A stretch of DNA of 64,000 bases, taken from the NCBI GenBank assembly GCA_963698535.1, contig CAVORD010000001.1, forward strand, positions 1,922,001-1,986,000, in the 5' to 3' direction. Numbering within the stretch: the first letter of the stretch is position 1; each line of letters starts with the position of its first letter. Of the stretch, positions 56,055-64,000 are shown piece by piece. The translations under genes and the position numbers were made by a program. This DNA is from CAVORD01 sp963698535. Lineage in GTDB: Bacteria; Bacteroidota; Bacteroidia; Bacteroidales; VadinHA17. Below the pieces are notes generated by a model. It ran no database searches, was not told the DNA's origin, and saw nothing but the letters and a program-made list of their open reading frames with translations.

Positions 56055-57245
56055 ATGTACAGCGCCATACAGGAACATCTCAAAAAAGAGCTTGAAGGAA
56101 TAAGGGAAGCCGGACTTTACAAGAATGAACGAATAATAGGCTCACCGCAAGGAGCTAAAATAACCCTGACAACCGGACAGGAAGTGCTTAACTTTTGTGC
56201 CAATAACTATCTTGGACTATCAAACAGTCCGGAACTTATTGATGCTGCAAAAGAGGCTCTTGACACACACGGATATGGAATGTCGTCGGTAAGATTTATC
56301 TGTGGTACATCAGACCTTCATAAGCTTCTCGAAGAGAAAATCGCCACATTCTTTGGCACTGAAGATACTATCCTCTATGCTGCATGCTTCGACGCCAACG
56401 GAGGAGTTTTTGAACCTCTTCTCACGAGCGAGGATGCCATCATTTCCGATGCTCTTAACCATGCCTCTATTATTGATGGAGTAAGATTATGCAAGGCAAA
56501 GAGATACAGATACGAAAACGCTGATATGGAAGATCTCGAATCGAGGCTTCAGCAATCGCTGGAACAGAGGTTCAGGCTTATTGTTACCGACGGCGTCTTC
56601 TCAATGGATGGCAATGTTGCTCCGCTTGACCGCATCCTTAAGCTGGCAGAGAAATATGATGCCATGGTAATGGTCGATGAGTCGCACTCAGCAGGTGTTG
56701 TGGGAAAGACCGGAAGGGGAGTAACTGAACTATACAATGTTAAAGGTAAGGTCGAAATAATAACAGGGACACTCGGCAAGGCTTTCGGTGGTGCCATCGG
56801 TGGATTTACGACAGGTAAAAAAGAGATCATCGAGATGCTTCGTCAGAGGTCGAGGCCGTATCTCTTCTCCAATTCCATCCCTCCTCTTGTTGCTGCCGCA
56901 GGCATCAGGATGGTTGACCTTATGACCGAGACGAACGAACTGCAGGACAGGCTGCATGCCAATACTGAATATTTTGTAAAGAAGATGCTCGATCTTGGTT
57001 TCGACATCAAGCCGACCCAATCGGCAATATGTGCAGTGATGCTTTACGATGCCAAACTATCGCAGGAGGTGGCAGCACGACTTCTTAAGGAAGGTGTTTA
57101 TGTTATAGGCTTCTATTATCCTGTTGTTCCCCAGGGAGGAGCAAGGATAAGGGTTCAGCTTTCGGCAGCACACGAAAGAGAGCATCTCGATAAGGCTATT
57201 GCCGCTTTCGAAAAGGTTGGAAAAGAGCTGGGGGTTATAAAGTAG
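56055..57245 (+). CDS. kbl: 2-amino-3-ketobutyrate CoA ligase (glycine C-acetyltransferase)
   Basis: 396 residues from the ATG at 56055 (MYSAIQEHLKKELEGIREAG). It keeps the stretches typical of bacterial Kbl: CFDANGGVFEPLLTSEDAIIS, DALNHASIIDGVRLCKAKRY, MVDESHSAGVVGKTGRG and the PLP-lysine motif TGTLGKAFGG. It cleaves 2-amino-3-ketobutyrate with CoA to glycine and acetyl-CoA, completing threonine degradation started by Tdh. It has its own promoter element and lies after the terminator of the ACP-linked paralogue. Confidence 0.95.
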   Translation: MYSAIQEHLKKELEGIREAGLYKNERIIGSPQGAKITLTTGQEVLNFCANNYLGLSNSPELIDAAKEALDTHGYGMSSVRFICGTSDLHKLLEEKIATFFGTEDTILYAACFDANGGVFEPLLTSEDAIISDALNHASIIDGVRLCKAKRYRYENADMEDLESRLQQSLEQRFRLIVTDGVFSMDGNVAPLDRILKLAEKYDAMVMVDESHSAGVVGKTGRGVTELYNVKGKVEIITGTLGKAFGGAIGGFTTGKKEIIEMLRQRSRPYLFSNSIPPLVAAAGIRMVDLMTETNELQDRLHANTEYFVKKMLDLGFDIKPTQSAICAVMLYDAKLSQEVAARLLKEGVYVIGFYYPVVPQGGARIRVQLSAAHEREHLDKAIAAFEKVGKELGVIK

Positions 57246-57634
57246 GCGACCCACCTTAGCCGAGGCTTCGGACGGGCAGAGCAGGCTTCAGGCTATTTGT
57301 AAACGGTGATCAGTAATTGGAAACATGATATCGTTGTAATGGTACTCTGAGCCGAACATTTCCTTTTCGTTCGGCGGTGGCTCTGCCGCCGTCGGATTAT
57401 TCCTGCAGGCTCTGCCTGCAATAGTTGCAACTGGTTTTATTGATAGTCTGTGCTAAACATCTTCAGGCCGGAGCCTGATAACATAAACCGACTCAGGCCG
57501 GAGCCTGAGCCGAACAAAACATAAATTTGTCTACGAAATATCTAACATCTACAGCAATGACGGTTGGGATAACTTTTGAGACACCCTGTTTTCTTTAATT
57601 CCTGACGCCCGTTGCCTGTAGCCCGTCGCCAGAT
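57246..57634. other. Gene-free stretch with palindromic words
   Basis: Contains CAGGCCGGAGCCTG twice (57463 and 57494 areas), a GGCTCTGCC/GCCGTCGG block and CAGGCTCTGCCTG near 57407. These look like REP-type intergenic palindromes between convergent kbl (plus) and nrdJ (minus). No terminator with a clean T-run was found. Confidence 0.6.
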
Positions 57635-60216
57635 TTATCCGCACTTCGAGGAGCCGCAATCTTTACAGATCAGGCATCCCTCCTCATAAACAAGGTTTTC
57701 AGATCCACATTCACCGCATTTTCCCTTTGCCTTGGTTCCGTTGGGAATATACTTTTTCAGGGCTCTCTCAACACCATTCTTCCAGTTGTTGATCGATTCA
57801 CTGTCGAGTCTTAGTGACTCGATCAGGTTTACAACATCAGGAATAGGCATCTCATGACTCAGCACTCCTGATATCAGTTTGGCATAGTTCCAGAATTCAG
57901 GCTTAAACATGTGCGACAGTCCTCCCAGAGTTTTCTTATAACCGTATTTATCGGTATACTGAAAATCGTAACGTGTTTTACCATCATCATCCTTGTTCTT
58001 GATGATCTTTCCCTTAACTATTCATTTTGGGATAGGGAATATCTCCTCATCGGCTATACCTGTAAATATCTCATAAGGTTTGCTCTCTTTTAGTCCTACA
58101 AATGCAACCCACTTCTCCTCATTTATATTGAATCTTATAACATCGCAATCAAGCACCTTGGGTCTTCTGAAGCTCTCGTTCTTCGACTCATTCTTATTGC
58201 CGGGCTATCAGGACACCGTTTCTTGATCCGTCGCGATAAACAGTTGCTCCTTTGCATCCCGATTTCCATGCTGTAAGATAGAGTTCGCTTACCAGCTCCT
58301 CTTTTGCATCTGCGGGCAGGTTGATAGTAACACTTATTGAGTGGTCGACCCATTTCTGTATCGCACCCTGCATCTTTACCTTTGCAATCCAGTCGACATC
58401 ATTTGCAGTTGCTTTATAATAAGGTGACTTTTCAACTATCTTATTAACCTCTTCATCGCCCATCCGGGTAACCTCATCGGGATCGTATCCTTTATATTCA
58501 GCCAGTCGACAAACTTATGGTGAAATACATTAAACTCCTCCCATGGAGTCACCCACCTCATCGAGAAAGTGACTTTTACATCCTTATCATTCGGATTTAC
58601 TTTTCTTCTTCTTTTATAGACACAGAAAATACGGTTCAATTCCTGATGTTGTCTGTGTCATGAGGCTTGTTGTTCCCGTTGGGGCAATAGTCAGCAGTGC
58701 AATATTTCTCCGGCCAAATTTAACCATGTTGTTATACATAACAGGATCTGCCTCTTTCATTCTCAGAATAAATGGATTATTCTTTTCACTTTCTGCATCA
58801 TAAATTGCAAATGCACCTCTTTCCTTTGCCAGGTAGGTTGATGATTTATATGTTTCGAGTGCAAGTGTTTTATGAACTTCAACAGAGAAAGTTGTTGCAT
58901 CATCGCTTCCATATCTCAATCCCAGAGCTGCCAGCATATCACCTTCAGCTGTTATACCAATACCTGTTCTTCTTCCCTCTGCGTGTTTTCTTCTAATATT
59001 TTTCCAGAGATTTCTTTCAACTGCTTTTAAGTTCTTCCGATTCCGGATCAGCATCAATTTTTGCAAGAATGGCATCAATTTTTTCCAGTTCAAGATCAAT
59101 AATATCATCCATCATTCTCTGAGCCAGTCCTACATGTTCCTTAAACAATTCAAAGTCAAATTCAGCCTTCTTTGTAAATGGATTGTTCACATAGCTGTAC
59201 AGGTTTAATGGCCAGTAGCCTGCAACTGTCATACGGACATAATGGAATTTCTCCGCACGGATTTGTTGATACAGTTGCAATCCCAGATCGGCATAACAAT
59301 CGGGAACACTTTCCCTAATTATTGTATCCCAGAACAAGATACCCAGGTTCAGCTGATTTCCATGCATTATGGATGATCTTGTTCCATAACTTAGCGGCAT
59401 CTATATCTTTTGCAAACTTCGGATTATCAGAATTAATCGGATATTGTTGTCTGAAGGTTTTATTTTCTTAACTGCCTTCATAAATTCATCGGTCAATCTT
59501 TACAGATACATTGGCTCCGGTAACCTTTCCGCTCTCCATCTTGGCATCGATGAAATTTTCTGAATCGGGATGCTTTATTCAGATATACTTAAGCATCAGA
59601 GCTCCTCTTCTTCCATCCTGAGCTACTTCCCGGGTTGAATTTGAATATCTTTCCATAAATGGAACAACTCCTGTAGAAGTTAAGGCACTGTTTAGTAACC
59701 GGGACTTCCTGGGTCGTATATGTGAAAGGTCATGACCAACACCTCCCCTTCGTTTCATGAGTTGTACCTGCTCCTGATCAATCTTCATGATACCGCCGTA
59801 GGAGTCTGAATCGCCATCATTACCTATTACAAAGCAATTGGATAGTGAAGCAATCTGATAATCATTCCCGATACCTGTCATTGGACCGCCCTGTGGAACG
59901 ATATATTTAAAATCTTTAAGTACACTGTATATAATCTCCTCGTCGATAGGGTTTTCATATTTCATTTCTATACGCGCTGATTTCGCTGCCAGCCTGCGAT
60001 GCATATCGTCGGGTGATTTTTCAAAGAGGTTCCCATAGGAATCTTTAATGCATATTTGTTTGCCCAGACACTTGCAGCCAGTTCATCGCCTCCGAAATAT
60101 TCTCTGGAAGCGATTAAGACCTCATCATGATCGTACGTTTTAGGCTGAACTTCTCCCTTCTTCATTATCGATACACCTCCGGTTATCCCCTCCGGCTGTG
60201 TTTCCTCTTTTTTCAC
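57635..60216 (-). CDS. nrdJ: Class II (adenosylcobalamin-dependent) ribonucleotide reductase, many frameshifts
   Basis: Fragments in order along the minus strand reproduce an NrdJ-type enzyme of about 860 residues: SYGNLFEKSPDDMHRRLA (after correction near 60043), SLSNCFVIGN, KRRGGVGHDLSHIRP, STREVAQDGRRGALML, GRRNIALLTIAPTGTTSLM, SGCKGATVYRDGSRNGV and a C-terminal zinc ribbon (CGECGSENLVYEEGCLICKDCG). It reduces ribonucleotides with cobalamin as radical source and needs no oxygen. At least six frame changes are needed; the first is a lost A in an A-run. These are probably sequence errors in an essential gene, not a true pseudogene. Confidence 0.88.
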
Positions 60217-60620
60217 TTCTCCTGACTCTACTGTGCGATTCCTTTAAAAACAGTTCTCCCATACCTGGTGCAAAATTAATATTAATGCTGTGAATGTAAA
60301 AGACTTAACCTACCGAGGCCTTTTTTGAAGGCACGTTCTGCTAAATTAGGAAGAGTGGCGCTGGGGAACAAGTCATTTTTATTAACATTAGTGCGTAGTT
60401 TTCAACGACTGTTCTCTATCCCTCTGATACTGGGGGGCTTAGTGTTATAGCGCTGATAACGTGATAGTTAAAGATTAGAATCGAGATTACCTCAGGTATT
60501 GAATATTCGACACACCTGGTCAAAAAAACCAAACCAACACTGTTTGCATTTTCACAACTATCTGCTCTCAGGAGGAGAACTGTTCATTCTCATAAAAATT
60601 AGTTCTGCTACTGGATTCAT
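60217..60620. other. Intergenic stretch upstream of nrdJ
   Basis: TAATTTTG on the minus strand at 60278-60271 may be the nrdJ -7 element (55 nt from the ATG). I looked for a cobalamin riboswitch box and did not find a convincing one. Nothing else recognisable. Confidence 0.45.
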
Positions 60621-60652
60621 AAAAAGACCGCCCGGGATATTCCGGGCGGTCT
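60621..60652 (-). terminator. Rho-independent terminator of the Oar-like gene
   Basis: On the minus strand GACCGCCCGG-AATATC-CCGGGCGGTC is followed by a T-run (AAAAA at 60621-60625 on the plus strand). Confidence 0.93.
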
Positions 60653-60676
60653 TCAATTAATAAAATATACCAGCTC

Positions 60677-63600
60677 TTAGAAAGAGAGACGAATTCCGAG
60701 AAGAGCACCCCATGTACTGGCGGTACTTATACTCTTATTAGAGTGTAGTTTTTGCTTCAAAGTCAGCAAGTGATGTTGCGTTAAGACCGAAAGCAGGAGC
60801 CGTTGTTGCATTACCGTATGTTCTAACAACCAATGGTCTTACATTATCATAGTTCGCAAGTGGGTTGTATGTATATGTTCCCCACTCGTCGTTGATCATG
60901 TTACCAACGTTGAGAAGATCAAGACTGACCTGCAGTGTATAGCGGCGATCTGTACCAAAGTTAGTAAAGATGTCCTGAAGAATCTTAGCATCAAACCTGT
61001 GAATCCATGGCTGTACATGACCATAACGCTCGGCGTATTCACCTTTGTGCTGGCTCAGGTACTCATTATGATTTACATAAGACCAGAATGCAGCCTGCTG
61101 CTCAGCAGGAGCCATACCATTATATGTTACAAAGTTGATCTCTGTAGCGTCCTTTGGAATGTAGATCAGGTCTGAAGAAGCACCATCACCATTCATATCA
61201 TTAGTGTAAGTGTATGACCATCTTCCTGTCTGATAACCCTGATAGGTCAAAGACAGAGTAGTTGCAAAGAAGTTAGCATACTCAACACGATATGATATGT
61301 TACCAACAAGCTTATGTGGTGTTGCGAAGTTTGAATAGCTAAGACCAACATCGTTCAGACTACCTGTTGATGTGTTAGAGGAATATGCAGAATAAGCTGC
61401 AGATCCAGGGTTAGCTGTAATATCTTTCGCCTCAGTAAAGGTATAAGCAAACATACCTGAGAAACCGCGGTTGAAGTTCTTTGTAAGCATAGCAGTCAAT
61501 GAGTACTGATATCCCTCATCGGTATTTGACAAGTACCATTGCATTGCTTATTGTACTCACAACTCTTCTGGTTGCCGATGTCCAGTAAGGACGATTGTCA
61601 GGACCCATCATGGTTCCAAGAGGAGCTGCCTCGTTGATGTTTACCTGCTTGATAGCATTGATATCTTTTGAATAGAGAGCTTCGCCGGTAAATACCATAT
61701 TCCATGGAAGTTCAACATCAACACCTAAGCTGGAACGCCATACCTGTGGAAATTTGAAATCTTTGCCAACCTGAGCCAGACCTGAGTTGTTAGGCAGGGT
61801 TCCTGGGGTAGTTGGGAAAAGAGCAGGGTTGCTGGCGATAACATCTTTATAATCAGGATTGAATTTGAATCCTATAAGGTTTGGACTTGTTGGTCCCCAA
61901 CCAATCTCTGGTACCTGGATAAGTCCTGAGTTTGTTGGCTGGTTTGTAAACCATACAAATGGAAGCATACCGGTAAAGATACCTGTACCACCGCGCACCT
62001 GAAGTGATCTGTCACCCTTAACATCCCAGTTAAATCCTAATCTTGGTGAGAACAGTAATTGTGGATCTGGCCATGTGCTGACATCAATTTTTTCGCCATC
62101 AGCAAAAGTAAGAGCAGAGATAGCAGGGTTGTCTGTCATCTCGTCGAGATAGAACGGCAGTTCTAATCTTACACCATATGTTACCTTTAACTTTGGGTTA
62201 ACTCTCCACTCATCCTGAGCATAGAGTGCTCCGAAGCCAAATGTTAGCTCAGCACCAGGAGCATCAACACCGTTGAAACCATAAGTGACACCAAAACCAA
62301 TAGGATCAGCATTGGTAAGGAAGTCATTCACCGAGTTGAAGCGGTAGTATGATGTACCTTCACGAATGTATGAGTTTCTGAAGAATAGTCTGTCGAACGA
62401 AACACCAGCTGTAACAGTATGCTTGTTAAGGTTCATTGTCATGTTATTGGCAATGCTGAGTGTTTTGTTTGTAACGTCGTTATTGAAACTGAACAGCTCA
62501 TATCCGAATGACATGTACTGGTCGCCACCTTCCCAAATGTCAACAAACGGGAAGAGGTCAGAGTCACTTGTACGTGTGTCCTGAATAAAAGTGTAGCTGG
62601 CAAGGAACTTGTTAGAGATCTTTGAGCCAAATGTGCTGTTAAGTTCACCTGTAAATGATCTTACAGTATTCTGGAAACCATAGAATGCATTTGAGAATGC
62701 AAGTGACTGGCTGCTGATACGACCTGAGTTACGAGGTTGTTTGGAGGACCACTGTTAAAGTTGGTCTGCTGGTCTGAAATACCTACCACGTCGTTATAAC
62801 GAACGGTAAGCTTATGATTCTGGTTAATGTTCCAGTCCAAGCGAGCCAAAAATTTGGTATTAAGATCCTGGAATGGGTCAAAATCCTTGTATTTACCCGG
62901 ATCATAATTGTAGGTTGACATAAGATGATTCCTTACAGCAATCATGTCAGACTCACGTGTTCTTGAAATAAGACTTGCAGGAACGGCAACACCGTCACTA
63001 CTTGGCTGCCATGAAACACCCGGCTTATTCTCTTTCTCATACTCTGCACTTACAAAGAAGAAGAGTTTATCCTTGATGATTGGTCCGCCAAATCTTACGC
63101 CAAAGTTTTGTGAGTTTCTCTCTCTTGCACCTGATACGGTATCACCTGCAACTGTTTGTCCGGTAATGGTTTTAGGTCTGATGTATGTGTATGCTGATCC
63201 TTTGAAAGGTGTTATCACCACTCTTGGTAACAGCGTTGATACTGGCACCGGTAAACTGTGAAACGAACATCATAAGGAGCCATGTTTACTGTAATCTCTT
63301 CGATAGCATCGAGAGAGATAGGCTGTGCATTACCACCCGGTAGTGGGTTGCTGCTCAATCCGAAGTTATTATTGAATGCTGCACCGTCAACAGTAATTGT
63401 GTTGAAACGGCCATCTCTACCTCCAAATGAATTTCCCTGCGCCTGAGGCGTGTATTTGGTGAAGTCCATAATACTACGACTAATGGTTGGAAGAGTTGCA
63501 ATCTCACGTCTGCTGATGTTAGTCTGAGTACCTGCGCGGTCTGAATTCAGAATTGAGTTGACAAGTCCAGCAGATACACTTACCTCACCAACTGCTGTTG

Positions 63601-63934
63601 TTGTTTCAGCCAGCGTCACATCCTGTACATAAACTTCTCCTAGTTTAAGGAAGATGTCAGTGTAGCGGAAGGCGTATAGCCTACAAAAGAGACATTGATC
63701 CGGTATGGACCACCAATACGCATATTGATGATTCGATAGTTACCGGCATTGTCTGTAATTGTTGCATACTGGATCCTGAAGGAACATGTACTGCAACAAC
63801 AGTCGCCCCTGGCATTGGCTGTCCGCCATTATCCAGAATACGACCATTCATGCCCGATGTTGTAAAACCCTGACCATACAAGAACTGAAATCAGGAGTGA
63901 AAAAATCGCCAGATTGGCTTTTTAAAATTTTCAT
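60677..63934 (-). CDS. Oar-like TonB-dependent outer-membrane protein, many frameshifts
   Basis: Fragments run from the ATG at 63934 to a TAA at 60679-60677. After a corrected signal peptide (LISVL-V/YGQGFTTSG) come a carboxypeptidase-like domain (GRILDNGGQPMPGATVVAVHVPSG), a plug (RREIATLPTISRSIMDFTKYTP, DGAAFNNNFGL, LDAIEEITVNMAPYDV), and a long barrel ending in STWGALLGIRLSF, with a terminal Phe as usual for outer-membrane barrels. Oar-type receptors handle large substrates and are related to surface protein display. At least six frame changes are present, so this is probably error-damaged sequence. It has the order and terminator of a normal single gene. Confidence 0.85.
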
Positions 63935-64000
63935 AGTTTAAGGTTTAGTTAATAGTTGGTTAATGAGATTCTAATTGTTTGATTATTATGACATAATCCC

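Noticed and set aside
60217..60400. Possible cobalamin riboswitch upstream of nrdJ
   Set aside because: A CGCCACT-like word is present on the minus strand, but I could not find the B12 box or the paired elements around it.

Overview
The window looks like part of a Bacteroidota chromosome, most likely order Bacteroidales. Evidence: a SusC/SusD pair, a Por-type (T9SS) C-terminal sorting domain, an S46 dipeptidyl-peptidase, a DUF5916 outer-membrane protein, TonB receptors with carboxypeptidase-like N-terminal domains, a Reg_prop/Y_Y_Y sensor, and several good matches to the Bacteroidota promoter (TTTG, about 20 nt, TAnnTTTG). The organism appears to depend on vitamin B12: methylmalonyl-CoA mutase (mutA/mutB), a class II ribonucleotide reductase (nrdJ) and a CarH-like B12-binding MerR regulator all lie here.

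Layout. 0-5.5 kb: a minus-strand operon of a TPR-caspase protein and a Reg_prop/SpoIIE phosphatase sensor that runs off the left edge. 5.6-9.5 kb: ribD, prmC-recX and a small membrane/thioredoxin operon. 9.5-14.8 kb: mutA-mutB and prfB with its programmed +1 frameshift. 14.8-16 kb: decayed VanZ and TonB-receptor remnants. 16-25.9 kb: an M20 amidohydrolase, a RAYT-type transposase, a collagen/C1q protein beside a T9SS-sorted protein, rnhB, an S46 peptidase, marC, rnhA, a SiaC-like protein and a prolyl-tRNA deacylase-like protein. 26-32 kb: a DUF5916 protein, a tetraheme cytochrome, an AbrB-like protein missed by length cut-offs, the CarH-like regulator and a double-fasciclin lipoprotein. 32-35.7 kb: a repeat-rich zone around tRNA-Cys, then folB and a membrane protein/winged-helix pair bracketed by a 73-bp direct repeat. 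35.7-42.3 kb: glnS, a DNRLRE lipoprotein, tRNA-Gln, a Y1 transposase enclosed by two long direct repeats, and an M20 dipeptidase. 42.7-47.4 kb: SusC/SusD. 47.4-51 kb: mscL, tcdA, tatD and gltX. 51-57.2 kb: tdh, acs-like ligase, stand-alone ACP, kbl-like and kbl, a threonine/glycine/acyl metabolism cluster with an unexpected carrier protein. 57.6-64 kb: nrdJ and an Oar-like TonB receptor, both broken into many frames.

Many genes, including the essential gltX and nrdJ, carry frameshifts. In every break between 3 and 52 kb that I could resolve to a base (apart from the decayed VanZ remnant), one extra base restores the gene when removed, and the sites share no slippery motif. I therefore read most as sequencing or assembly insertions rather than biology. 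prfB is the exception, with a textbook recoding site. The 57-64 kb end is of lower quality and also has missing bases.

The observations most worth following up are the Y1 transposase with its two repeat arms (39.17-40.72 kb), the ACP-linked alpha-oxoamine synthase next to tdh and a canonical kbl (51-57 kb), and the tRNA-Cys locus, where 177-bp duplications produce tRNA-like remnants carrying a REP-like palindrome.
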